DNA of 64,000 nt from Monomorium pharaonis (taxonomy: Eukaryota; Arthropoda; Insecta; Hymenoptera; Formicidae), in assembly GCF_013373865.1 (NCBI RefSeq), contig NC_050468.1, forward strand, positions 19,052,774-19,116,773, in the 5' to 3' direction. The position numbers were made by a program, and so were the translations under genes. Of the stretch, positions 25,782 to 37,576 are shown in pieces (position 1 is the first letter of the stretch; every line of letters begins with the position of its first letter). The notes under the pieces are model-generated. The model was given only the letters and a program-made list of their open reading frames with translations. It was not told the origin of the DNA and did no database searches.

Positions 25782-25824
<43 letters not shown>

Positions 25825-26260
25825 GAATACGACTTCCTTCCTTTCTGATGAAGTTTACGAGACATGTTTTCACGATCGCGATGTAAAGGCGGGGTCGCGT
25901 ATACCAGGTGCGGTCGGCGATTTCTGATTGTGTCCCGCGACAATGTTAATAGCACGCAACGCGGTTGAACTGGCCGAGTTGAACGGTCCGGCGGAGGTGT
26001 AACTCCTCCAGGTAACCGTAACTCACATTTACATACACGACGTGGCATGCACATGAATAAATATGTCGAGAGTCGAGTGACTTAAACAATCTAAACACCC
26101 GAGTCGTATAACAAACTTCGGGGGTGCGCCCGCCATCATTCGGGGGTTCCTTTAGGGTGAGTGCTTCGACCTCTCTCGTTAACTCTCGAGTCATCGTCGA
26201 AATTCCGCCCGCTGTAGAAACAAAGGACCTCGCGAAACCATACACGAACGCCTAATGAAA
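24831..26260. other. Large CpG-rich island
   Basis: About 1.4 kb of CpG-rich DNA with many overlapping frames on both strands (longest 125 and 123 codons, minus strand). None is recognisable, and one is partly a translation of the GA microsatellite. GTATATAAG at about 25474 is a TATA-like word in CpG-rich context. A G10-A-G4 run lies at 25221-25235. Promoter or enhancer function is plausible but undemonstrated. Confidence 0.4.
25784..25817. repeat. (GA)17 microsatellite
   Basis: Uninterrupted GA tract within a CpG island, followed by AAGAGAG. Confidence 0.95.
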
Positions 26261-26880
26261 CCGGGATTATACAGTCGGACTTGGGGGATAGTAAATGGTA
26301 TATTGAGGTAGCTTATAGTTCCAGACGGTTATACAAGACACTATTACTACAGAAAGTTCTATTTCTGATTGGCTGATGAATCCATGCTTAGACATCACGG
26401 ACAAAGTGGAATTAATACCGAGGATATTTATTCCTCGTGCTACACATTCTTGGGAGAATATAGATAGAGTTTAACACGATTCTTCGTAAGGAAAACTCAA
26501 TCGCATCTATTGTTCTGCGGTCTATAACATCGCATAGTTCTGGATTATTAATTATAAGGTTTCGTGGTCGCGACAAGACATTAGTCTATAAACTATGAAA
26601 CAAACTCCGCCTAGTCAGCCATCCTTTCGGCTGAGGATACTCGGTTCAATTTGTGGAGTTAAGGAGCCGGCAAGTCAAACAGCAATTAGTAATTCGCAGC
26701 TGTGCGAACGATGATCGCTGTTTAACCCGCCGGCAAATGAGATTCCTACCGCACGTTCGCGCCAACTTGGCCAATATTTCACTTTAATCGTCGTACGTCA
26801 GGCGATGCGGATGACACCGAGGAAACCCGGGAGACAGAGACGAAGAGACAAGCGTTTGTTTCTGCTCTGGCTACTGGCAA
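26261..26880. other. Moderately GC-rich non-coding DNA
   Basis: Mixed composition without a useful open frame. On the minus strand it directly follows the recursive splice motif at 26888/26889. No GTAAGT-type donor that would close a recursive-splice exon was found nearby. Confidence 0.4.
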
Positions 26881-26906
26881 ATACGTACCTGGAACAAAGA
26901 AAAATA
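26881..26906 (-). other. Candidate recursive splice site (ratchet point), minus strand
   Basis: On the minus strand a pyrimidine-rich tract (13 of the 16 bases before the CAG are pyrimidines) ends in TTCCAG and is followed at once by GTACGTAT. The junction lies between 26888 and 26889. A 3' splice site fused to a 5' splice site with zero exon length is the recursive splice architecture described in long Drosophila and vertebrate introns. CAG|GTACGT is a good but not perfect donor. A second site on the same strand at 61327/61328 strengthens the call. It implies a minus-strand transcript with a very long intron across this position. Confidence 0.55.
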
Positions 26907-26920
26907 TTTATACACAAAAG

Positions 26921-27658
26921 AACGTAAACATATGAAAATAAATGAACTACTTACGAAGTGCAAGAGAAATAGAATAATATATGAAAATTTGAAAGCTTTA
27001 AAATTGCAGATGATGAAAGGATCAAGAAAGATATCAAGAAAGAAAATGTTATTAAAAACAAAACATATCATGCCTTAGAAAATGATAAAAATTGAAGAGA
27101 AAATTATCAAGCTCGAAATAAAAGAAAAAAATAACGCAGCAGAAAAAGAAAGAGCATTAATATTGCATTTAAAGGCATAAGCCTCTTAAGGCGGTACTCC
27201 TTATTTTTCACAAAGTGAACATTGCACTGTATTAATATTGATAAAAACGTGATCTACTTAAATAATTAAAGAATTAGAGACTTATACACTCATTTCATTA
27301 CATTTATGGCCTTTTTCATATAAAATCTACTAAAGCCGATTTAACCTTTATATATAATCACGCTATATATTGCAAAGCAGTATTTATATAATCGACAAAA
27401 AATGTTTTATACATCGAAGTAAAAAGTTTCAAGAAATTTTTATTATATATTAACTTGTAAATATTTAGTACAAATCATTTAACTCTTCATGTAAGCAAGT
27501 CATATTCGTTTAAATCTCTATAATCTCATTATAAGATTTATGTGTTAAGAATAAATATATTATCAAAAGAAAAATATTCTTTTTTTCCGTGCAGAAGATT
27601 CGAGGAATTATTATCTAAAATGCAAAAATCTTCTTAAGACTTATCCCGGAAAGTCAGA
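26921..27658. other. AT-rich non-coding stretch
   Basis: AT-rich with no open frame of interest. A-rich sequence at about 26880-27180 on the plus strand is pyrimidine-rich on the minus strand, upstream of the recursive splice motif. Confidence 0.45.
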
Positions 27659-27950
27659 AGATCCTTGGTTTGATCCCTGACTGAAGTGTTATTTTTTTGC
27701 AACAAAATTATTTACAGTATTTTAAGAAAGTAGAAAGAAAAACAAATGCTTGTTAGCATCATTATTAAATTTATTATCAATTTGATATTGTAATATTACT
27801 AATCTGATTCATCTTATAACTGTTTTAAAAACCAAAAAATCTATTTGACACGCAGTTCAGACTTTGGAAGATATATAAAATCAGTACAAGTAAATATCAG
27901 CATGAAGATTCAGTTATGACCGAGTAAGGTATATGCTTTATTAATTTTGT
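27659..27950 (+). repeat. SINE-like dispersed repeat, copy B
   Basis: GGTTTGATCCCTGACTG (27667-27683) is the B-box-like start. The body and the 3' block (AAAATCAGTACAAG, TATCAGCATGAAGATT) align with copy A at 2404-2655. Relative to copy A it has extra sequence around 27840-27880. Similarity upstream of the B-box fades within about 10 bases, so both copies share the same 5' boundary. Confidence 0.55.
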
Positions 27951-29429
27951 TTTCACATGTCGGTCTCTTTATTCCTGTCCTTATATTGTCTTTAACTAAT
28001 ATAAAGATATATCTTCGAATAAGAAATCTTCGTATCAAATAAACAAAGATGAGCGAAAACATATTTTTAGAGATATAAGATTAACAAACACACCAAATAA
28101 ACATATGTCGAGACACATTTGTTACTTTTCCAACATTTAGTCGTTATTTGCTGACATATACAGTGCTTCTGAATTCGTGCTTCACACAGATAATCAATTA
28201 TCATATAAACCAATTTTCAATCTTATTTTGTAAATCTCATATGTACTTCAAGTGTACTTTTAAAAGATTCGTCTTAAAACATTTACTAAAAGATTTTGAT
28301 ATGTTATTATTTTCTACATATTATAATTTTAACCGTTGTCAACAAAAAAAGTTTTAGATAATTCCAATTATGATTAATGATTGCAACATTATTTTTTGTT
28401 ATATCTAACATTTTTTTATCAAGAAAAGCATAGCAAAAGATATTAAACTTCCCTTTATTTAAAAAAATTTATGTTCCAAAATTCTCCAACTTTATTAAAA
28501 TTAAATTATTGTTTCACGGATTCTAATTATTTACTATAATGATCGCATTTACACAAAACTTTTTCCCGACAGGTTATGTTATCATAATATTGTTTTAGTG
28601 TTAATAAAATAGTTTATATATAAATATTATAAATAGCATACACAAAAATGTTTCGTATTCAACTCATTCCTGTGTTTATGTATATTAACTCAGTTAATAT
28701 TTGCTGAATTTCCGCCATTACAAACTTTTCAACTCTCTTCAAACAAAAATTAAACTGCTTTTAACATTATTCATCTATCTTTATCTGCGTCATTTACGCA
28801 ATGTATACTGTAACAATCCAACAGTTTCTCTATTATCATAATATAACTTTTGACTAACATAATTAAAAAATTTTTATTTTTATATAAATAGATAAGACTA
28901 ATTTTTGTTTTCTTTTTTTGAATAAAGTGAAGATGGCATTCAAGAATAAGCAAGCATGAAGAAAAACACTTTACAATAAAATAAATTACTTCAAGTTTGC
29001 AGGAAAAGAAATCTGTATGATAAGAATAATCGAAACAATTTGTATAAATTGAGTAGAGACAATTATTATTAAAATTCATAATCGTAATTATTCAATCTTA
29101 TAAGAGTTGTAAATTATACTCAATAGAAATATTTCGATCGTCATCACAATCGTAACGATACTCAACAATGACTAAGTCAGTTTTTGACAAATATGAGAAT
29201 TTACTTCTTCCAAAGATAAGGGAAAAGAATTATTTTGCAATGGCAAAGGCTGCTTAATAAAGTGCCATATTTTATAGCTTTTAAACTATAACTCATAACT
29301 TAGATAAAAAAAATTATAGTGATCATTAGGTTAAATACATAAGAATATCACAGAATTGGACGTATAAACACAAAAAACAACATATGAAGAAAATTTCCTG
29401 AGATATTTCGATTGATTGTACAGTAAAAT
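27951..29429. other. AT-rich stretch
   Basis: No gene supported. Frames of 69 codons (28148-28357, plus) and 102 codons (28771-29079, minus) are rich in Phe, Tyr, Lys and Asn, as random AT-rich translation would be, and match nothing known. Confidence 0.45.
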
Positions 29430-30400
29430 TGGATTATCAATATTATAGGAGAATAAATTACAGAAGTATTTTAAAAACTAACGACGAACGATTGTCATTG
29501 ACACAACTAAAAGAGCTAAGAAGAATACGTTGCAATTGATTAGTCTGCTGAAAAAAATATCAATGGCAGATCTAATTCATAATTTAGCATATAAATTACA
29601 TTAGAAATACAGTGTGTTGGGCTGAAGGCATCTTCATTATGAATGAATGAATGAATTCCTTAATCGCATAAAATATATTTCAAAATTCTCGCAAAAATGC
29701 ACAAGAGATATCAACCGAGATCACATTTCTCTGGCATAGATGCGCTTTTAACAAATAAGGATGAAGATAAATTACTAACAAACAATGCATAATAAAAGAT
29801 AAATAAAAAAAAATGTAAATGTAAATTGTGCTTAATAAAAGATATATCACGTGAAGTTTATAAAGCTGTCAAAGATAAAAAGACATGTCCACTCTCGTGG
29901 AATAATAAGTGTGAGGGTTCTGGTTGAATACAAAATTTCGAAAAGATCTTTAAAATTTCACAAATATTCTTAAGTGATTGTAAATGTAAACGTAAAGAAC
30001 CTCGAACTCCGACGTGCTTATCTCTGGAAGACAAGCGAACGGTTACTGTTGCAGCAAGACCTAAATCAGCAAACTCGATTTGATTGTACTTGCGAAAAGT
30101 GTACGATAAACGGCATTACGAATTTATGAGTTTGTTTGTGAATACAGGAAACCACATTCAAACAAATGGAGCGGAGATTGAATGGCGGATTCTGAGTGGA
30201 TGGAAAGATTTAAAACAAGACATAGATACCAAATTTCAACATCTGCATTTCCGGGTAGTTGCAATGCAAGTTACCCTCCGTCGACAGCTGAAATACATTT
30301 CGTAGAAGAAAGAAATAACAGTTTTGTAAGAAATAACATTGTAGAAAGAAGACTGGATTTTGTCACATCCACGTTTAAAAAGATAAAAACCTTTTTGTAA
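29430..30400 (+). pseudogene. Decayed coding remnant of unknown family, Cys/Lys-rich
   Basis: In the frame starting at 29664 the plus strand reads as protein-like sequence for about 140 codons with only three internal stops (29790, 29793, 29925). It has closely spaced Cys pairs (CKCKLC, then DCKCKRK about 55 residues later) and a CPLSW segment, and ends at TGA 30081-30083. A +1-type frame shift in the same area gives FDCTCEKC, and a further open frame (30182-30400) begins MADSEWMERFK. This density of protein-like words in AT-rich DNA suggests a degenerate gene or transposon fragment. Alternatives considered are a SMYD-like post-SET Cys cluster and a pogo/CENP-B-like helix; neither is convincing. 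No function is assigned. Confidence 0.3.
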
Positions 30401-31530
30401 TTACTAATTGTGCTACATAAATAATTTGTCATGTTTTGTAGAAAAAATTGAATTGTAGAAAAAGATAAATGTCCTAATTGATAATTGATAATTATTACAA
30501 TATTATTAAAACTATATTACTAGAGTTTAAGTTTTCTATTTGCTTTTGTTTGATAAATTAAATAAACAAGGCTTTACAAAATACTCTAATCTTCTGAATT
30601 GCACACAGCAACTTATTTAAATCTTATCTGAATCTCAATTTCGATTGCGTAAAATAAAATTAATTATTGCCTTTTTTTTAGCAAACGAAAAATAGTTAAG
30701 AGAAAAAATATATACAATAATGTGATGTCCAGAATTAATAAATCGTGCTTTCAAAGAAAACATAGACTGAAAAATGAGATTGAATATAGTAGAAAGAAAA
30801 TAATTCATATCCATTTTTTCGACATTATCGAAATAAATTTTTACTTTTAATTTTGGAATTGAACGAGCTAGATTGTATAAACTCCATAGAAACTACTGCA
30901 ATTTTACAGATCTATTTCATAAGTTGCATCACTTGCAGATTTATAAAAAAGTTTTTCACTAAAAGTAATTTTAATAATACAAAATATCATGAAAAAATTA
31001 CATGAGAAAGGAAAATATTATTCTTTATTTTAATGATTTTAAAATATTCTTCATAATTTCTAAGAAAATTATAAACTTTTATGAAACTTATTGTAATATC
31101 GATAATCTTTCCTTACATTTTTTTATATTAATTAATATTTTATAAGTAATTTCATATCATAAAAATTAAATTATTGTTATTAAAGAAAAGTTACCAATAC
31201 CAACGTACCATTTCGTGGATAATATTTCTTACTTAAACAAAAGCTAAAAATAAAATTTTGAATAGGTGTAAACTGAAAAATATCTTCTATAAGATAATGT
31301 AAAATTATTGTGATGCTTCATATTTTGTAATAATTAAATGTTTTCCCAATACAACCAAAAATAAATGTCTTTCTAGTTTATATTTACACTTTCAAAGTTT
31401 TTTTTAGCTATGTTTAAGAAATACTATCCAAAAACAAAGCATTTGGCAATATTGGCAATTCTCCTCTGCATTCTTACCTACAACTTAATTATTAATTAAG
31501 TTATTAATAGTAAAGCAGCGTGAATATTAA
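30401..31530. other. AT-rich stretch
   Basis: Nothing recognisable. AT-rich, with stops in all frames. Confidence 0.5.
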
Positions 31531-32840
31531 AGAGCATAAAGCGGTCGCAGGCGCTTTTTCTCGCCTTTCATCATCCATTAACATGCGATACAGACTTATC
31601 GAGTCCCACGACTGTCGGGACATTCGCGAGAATTTACAATCGATATGCTAGGCGTTCACTCTAAATAGCCAACACCTTGAGAACCGGTTTGGTGCATCGC
31701 CGTTACAGCTCCTAGCGTGGCAACGCCACGTAGTCGCTGATAATAAGTGCACAAACATGAATTTAATGGCGCGAGATAGTCTGCGAATTGACTCACGCCG
31801 CAAAACATGCACTTTCCGTCCGAAATTACGGTATTAGCCACAACGCCACTCGTAGCGGCGCGCTATCGCGCCGCTATCGATCGTCGGCTATCGATGCTAA
31901 CGGCTGCCAGTCTTACAGACCCCTTATTTCCTAACAAATTACGATGCGCCGCCGTCGCGCCGGTCATTATACCATCGCTTGAAGATTAAAGCGCGCACAC
32001 TGGCGTTTGTTTTACGAGGGAAGTCTCGACAATGCCAGATGAAAGGTTCTTTTGAATCGTTATTCGATATATTCGATATACCTATACGGTGCATTATGTA
32101 AGAAACAAATAAATGGCCAATAAAATAAGAATTATATGATAATAGAATATATCAACTTTGTATAATGATAAAGTTTGTTATTCACCAAGTATCGTAATTG
32201 CACAATCTTGTCAATTCAAGTAATCGCGCAACTTATTCTAATCCTAAGGGACAAATCATTATATGTTGCGAAAAAATCAGGGATTAGAGATTAAATGATA
32301 ATGTAGTGTAGCTTTACATGTCGTAAGTCGGTTTATCAGCGTTCATTTGTAACCTACGTGCTAATAGAAATGATAGAAGCCGACGATAAGCCTCGTCACT
32401 CACTGTAATCGCCAATAAACCATACTCTCAACGCGGCGTGAAGCGCCAAGAACACCTACGACTCTTAAGCAACACTCGGGCTTACACGAGCAAACTGCTT
32501 CCCGACGCCGACAATTGCACGGGTTAAACCTAGCGCCATTGAGAAACAAACGATCTATCACGCACCGAGTACTTTAACGGGCCGCCGAGGCCGTTAACGA
32601 CTGCCACCTTCCTTAACGTCGCCTCTTTCTTGCCGACACAATAGAAACAATTACGCGTAAATCTTTAACGGCTGCTCCCCCCCCCCCTCCGTGAAACCCC
32701 TCAACCATTTCCAACACCTTTCATCAAACCGCTCTCGCGATTTTCAACATAACGCCGTTTGTCGCTGCCGTGACAATTATGAGCCCCCAGTTAACGCGAA
32801 TGTCACGGGTATCATTTCAAATTAGCTTTCAACGGAGAAC
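31531..32840. other. Two CpG-rich islands without a gene
   Basis: Islands at about 31540-32050 and 32360-32840 are separated by AT-rich DNA. Each has only short frames of about 60 codons on opposite strands. The first contains a short hairpin (CGTGGC-AAC-GCCACG near 31718). The second contains an 11-base C run at 32677-32687. GTTAAC and CGTTAA words recur several times in the second island. Candidate regulatory DNA. Confidence 0.4.
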
Positions 32841-33890
32841 GCAAAACATTACAGTAAGTTAAGGTATGATGGCCATACGAAAAAGATGGCCAATGGCTAT
32901 AATTTTTCCAATAATTGCTAAATAATGTGTTCTCGTAATTACTTTCGAAGATAATTAATATTTACTGTAGTTTATGTGCATATACTATTCAAAATAACAA
33001 TATTGTTATAGATGTCATATCATGTTTTTACTTTTGACTGCCTGCAAAGTTTTTCGTGCTCATTAAAAATTGCCACAATGTCGAATAAATTACAGTTGTG
33101 CTGTCACAATGAACGTTACCCATGTAACAAAAGTATGTAATGTGTAATTATATTTTTATTTCCCTTTCTATTTTTTAAATAAATACTATGATTATCTTTT
33201 TCTCACAGCTTAGGCAAAATAGCCCATGACATTTCGGGGTAAGTGTTTATGTATATATTTTATTAAAAAAGACGAAAAGAGAATTAAGTTGTGTACCTAA
33301 TATTTTAATTTGACATATTATATATGTTTTTTTAGTAATGACAATGAGTTAAATTGATCCTAAAATTGTGTGAACATTTAATATTAAAAATGTTTAAAAA
33401 TAAAATTAAATATGTGATAATATGTGGCAATAAAACTAAATATGTAAAATTATAAATTTTTTTATTATTCTATGTTAAATGTTAAGTACATAAAAAATGT
33501 ATAGCCAACTGTTCTATAATACTATGGCCATCTTTTCCATAAAAGTTGTGAAAGCCAATGTTCATGTTTCAATATTTTAATAATAAAAATTTTTTATTAA
33601 GTATTTTCCCTTTAATGTCAATAGTTTTACATACTTAAAGCTTCAGTGAAGTAATATACCAAATGCTATTAAAAAATAATAAAAATAAAAGTATGTTTTT
33701 TGCATTTAAAAAAACTATGGCTATCTTAGTCCCAAGTTTACCCTATATTCTACGTAAGTCAACGTGCTTATGTAATTCTTCCAATGAAAAGAAAAAGAAA
33801 AGAAAAGATATCTCAACATTCAAACGCAACAATATCAAACCCCCACAAAACATGGTGATTTCATTCTGTGATGAAGTGTGAAGAGTTAGT
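32841..33890. other. AT-rich DNA with degenerate GATGGCC-like words
   Basis: GATGGCCAT, GATGGCCAATGGCT and CTATGGCCATC recur at about 32868, 32886 and 33522, which hints at an old repeat but no boundary is visible. A 72-codon frame (33663-33881) is Lys-rich and unrecognised. Confidence 0.35.
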
Positions 33891-35200
33891 GTGCAAACAC
33901 TCACTATCTAGATACTTGTGACATCGCAGGAAGAAAAGTCGTTGTAGTTCTTCGGTCGGAAAAAATTTCCACGATTTGCGTATCATAACAATCGCTTCTT
34001 TCTCCTTCGCAGTCAATCCGCGTGATAGCAACCCTCGCTGAATCGCTTCTGTGGTCGAGCGCAATCGCGCGAATCGCCAGGGATGAAATCTGTGCCCGAG
34101 AAAGAGAAACGGAGAGCAGCGGGAAAAGAAGGAGCAGCGAGTGCGACAAAGACAGACAGAGAGATTCATGTATAAGCGAGTGAGTTAGCAACTTCGGGCA
34201 CTACTCCGGCCCCAGTGTTTGCCCTCTTCGGGGTCTCGAGAGATGTTTGCATTGGCTCTGCACCTCTTGGTCCGCACGATGACTGACTGAAATGATTTCG
34301 TCGACGGCACGACTAGAGTGCACTTTTGTCAACATGCAACATGCGCAGGGCGCATACAAGAGGAAATCGTCGAGCAGCGGTGGCGGTGGGAGCGACATGA
34401 CTTGAAGTTTCGTTCCTGTTTTCGACATTACGAGTAATTGTCGTTAATAAAGGAGTGATTCGAGTATAAATAAGTTTATATGCAGAAACGCGAGCTAAAC
34501 GTTTCACACATTAACGCGATAAAAAAAAAAGTATACAATTTTGCACATACGTCGAAACTTATTCACTAAAGATACTTACAAAAGCATTAAGTTGTAATTT
34601 CGGATCATTGTTCCAACGCTTCTCTCGAATTAACAGAATTAACAGAGCATTAGGCACATAAAGCATAAAATTATAGAGCATTACGGTGATTAATGCGAAA
34701 CTCCGAAACAAAGAGGAATGCGTCAGGAAGCGTTTATCGTTGGAGAACGATTACGGAAATCGTTTTGGACGGAAGAGGGAGAATTAAGCGGGTACGATTT
34801 TAACAATGTTCTAAAGATTTCGCGCGCACGGAGACGCCCAACCGTCCAAAGTTGTTCGAACTTTGCATTAAGTCGCAAGAGAGCGAACGGAAGAAATCCC
34901 GATGGTGTTCGCACGGAGCGAAGAACCTCGTCGTATTTACAGAAGAAAGTGGAAGTGGAACTCGAGAACGCGACGGTGATGAGGATTGAACAAACAAGAG
35001 AATCTCGAGCTCGAAGACGATGTCGGTCATCGTCATTAACACCGGATAATCCAGCCACGAAATACGCACCTGGAGTGTGTGCAGCCTGCTCTTTTTCTCC
35101 TACGGTAAGTGTTGACGCTGCGAGAAAAAGTAAGAACGAACACCGGCTGTAATAGCCGGTTCCTTCCCTTCGACTCGGCAAGTATCTGTGTAAATTACGC
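33891..35200. other. CpG-rich island, many overlapping frames
   Basis: Overlapping frames reach 144 codons (plus, 34718-35152) and 152 codons (minus, 34723-35181), on opposite strands of the same DNA. None is recognisable. A minus-strand CTCCAG|GTGCGT donor-like site lies at about 35067 and a plus-strand TACG|GTAAGTG at about 35104. They might belong to untranslated exons, but no acceptor partner is evident. Confidence 0.4.
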
Positions 35201-36160
35201 GTTTGCTACACGAACAACTGTATAAATTATATTCCGTTTGTTCTATGCATCCTCTGCATAATCAATCATAGAAACAGAATTGGTGATGATAAAGGATGCT
35301 GCAGAAATACTCTGGGTTACCAAACGCGCAATCCCTCGTTTCAAGTCCACGTTCTATGTATAGTCTGAATTAAATACAATTGTAATTTATTTATAGATAA
35401 GCAATACGGCTATCTTAAAATATATTCCGCGATGATTACTCTTCCGATTTCGTTACGTTGACATGTTTTCTCCTATCTTCCAACACAAACGATCGTTATT
35501 CCTTCATGAACTGTAATACCGGTTTGCATAAGGACGATTGTAGATCTCGCGTTGTCGTAACTTTCTATCGCGTTCGCAAACGTAGAATTGCCATCCATTT
35601 TCTGCTCGAAGCGAGCGTCCGTAAGTTAAATATTATGTTTGCTGACGGAAGACGTTTCGAGTGTAGCCGAAGAATACGGAACGTGCCGATCTTGCAGCGG
35701 CAATATCGAGCAAGACCTACGAAACGTCTGCTGGTAAATCGAAGCAGAAACGTAGAAATGATTTTTATTTCGCTTCCCTCCTCGCATACTTCTTCAATAA
35801 ACATGAATTATTGACGTGGAACTACTCACTTTTTGTAACGATGACCGAATTTTTTTTATATTTTACAATAAAATATAAAAATGAGTTTTTAGCTTGCACT
35901 ATTTCGCTCAATCAAATCCGTGTGTGTGTGTACACACACACACACACACACACACACTTGTATTTTAAAAATAAAGATAATTTTTATTTTTAGATTATCT
36001 TTTGTGTGCCTCTACATTTTTCGCAATTATCTACTGTACTATCATAAAAAAACATATATATTGATTTGTTAAACTTAAATGACTGTGCATATTCGTTATT
36101 TCGACTAAAATAGCCAACAAAACTCTTCAACAAAATTCCCATCTCTCATCATACTAAGAG
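35201..36160. other. Mixed DNA, no gene
   Basis: A plus frame of 118 codons (35458-35814) overlaps a minus frame of 79 codons; neither is recognised. AT-rich DNA follows. Confidence 0.4.
35920..35957. repeat. Self-complementary (TG)n-TA-(CA)n microsatellite
   Basis: About five TG units run directly into TA and then about thirteen CA units. The TG and CA arms are complementary, so the tract can fold into a hairpin or adopt Z-DNA. Confidence 0.9.
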
Positions 36161-36167
36161 AAAAGAA

Positions 36168-36320
36168 ATAAAGATTCTAGAAATGTAAATTACGACAACA
36201 TATTATACCAATCACAGATTAACATATATAATATATACACATATACATATACATATATGTATATGTTAATCTGTGTTTGGTATAATATGTAATAGTAATT
36301 TACATTTCTAGAATCTTTAT
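36168..36320. mobile_element. Hairpin MITE with about 60-bp inverted arms
   Basis: The left arm (36168-36228) and right arm (36260-36320) are reverse complements with only a few mismatches. Both ends are AAGATTCTAGAAATGTAAAT / its complement. The centre is a TATACA/TATATG-rich palindrome. TA dinucleotides flank both ends (36169-36170 and 36318-36319), as expected for Tc1/mariner-type target duplication, though TA is also palindromic. No coding capacity, so it is non-autonomous. Confidence 0.75.
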
Positions 36321-36853
36321 ATATTATAAATGTAAAGCGAAGTGTTAAATAATTAATTATAATTTTATTTAATTAAATATATTTTAATACTAATAATTTT
36401 ATATAACTCTCAATATAATATCTTTAAATTATATTGAAAATAGTATTTATATTTATTCATATTGTAACGGTGATAAAACTCAAAATGTTCAAGTAACTTA
36501 AGTATAAAATTTACATTTTAAATAAAAATATTAAACAAGAAATAAAAACTCGTCTTAAGAAATGAGACTTCTGCACTTTCCTCATAAAACTATTTTGACA
36601 CAAAACAGTAAAAAAATGTACAGTTGAAAACGTTTCTTGAACTCGAAAGTCTTTCGAACTACAGATTGCATTACGGACCAGATTATAGATTAAAGCCAAA
36701 TAGCGTATTTTAATGTCTATATCTTTTAATGTTTTAATTAAAAATAATGCAATCCGCAACAATAGCTAATAAAAAATAAAATTAAGAAAAATAACAGCTG
36801 TAAAACCAAAGTTGAATATTTACTTTAGCGATTATAAATTAAGTACATACATA

Positions 36854-37060
36854 CACAAAAAAAAAGTAATATATATTTAATAGCCAATAACATATGTGAT
36901 TGCAGGCTGCCGACTACATAAAATACTCAATACAATAATATTTGCTATTAATGCAAGTACAATGTTGATACTGCAATAGCATATATTATTGTATTGAGTA
37001 TATCTGTAGTTGGCAGCCCGCAACTACATATCTTATTGAATATATTACTTTTTTTCGGTG
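36854..37060. mobile_element. Hairpin MITE with about 85-bp terminal inverted repeats
   Basis: The left terminus is CACAAAAAAAAAGTAAT (36854-36870) and the right terminus is its near-complement, ending in TTTCGGTG at 37060. TA lies just outside both ends (36852-36853 and 37061-37062). The arms continue through AGGCTGCC.ACTAC and ACTCAATACAATAATAT.TGCTATT with few mismatches. TA duplication and a CAC-plus-A-run terminus fit a non-autonomous Tc1/mariner-like element. Confidence 0.8.
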
Positions 37061-37576
37061 TATACACAAACATAGCAGGATTAAAATATAAAAATCAAAT
37101 ATAAAAATTCTCTAACGGGAATAATGACATGATATTTCATAGGATAATTTAGTGTTTCTGTTAAATCTACTGCAAACTTCTTTCGAAAAAGTCATATATA
37201 GTATTATTCCTATCATTATCAATTTTACAATATTATTGAAAAACTGAAGTTAATGGAAATATATAACCAGTAAAAAAATAGTGTTAAAAAATAGAAAAAA
37301 TTACTTATTCTCTTTCTAAGACGGTAAAATTAATTACCAAAAACAAAGTATAATTAATACGTATATTATTCACATATGATCAATTTTCAATAAAATTAAA
37401 TATGGCAAGTAAAAAAATTTCATTTTCTCAACGCGCGATCCAAGAATTTTTTCAAAACGCAAGTAATAAAAAAATAGAAATAACTAATTAAAATTAAGTA
37501 CAAAAAATGTATTACGTTTATATTTAAGATTATTAGTATTCGATACATAGCACATTCAATGGTAATATTATTTAAA

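Noticed and set aside
26304..26311. TGAGGTAG, the let-7 seed
   Set aside because: Downstream bases differ from let-7 and no hairpin is present.
30015..30105. SMYD-like post-SET Cys cluster (FDCTCEKC)
   Set aside because: Only one short motif matches. The overlapping register reads more continuously, and no SET or MYND domain is detectable nearby.
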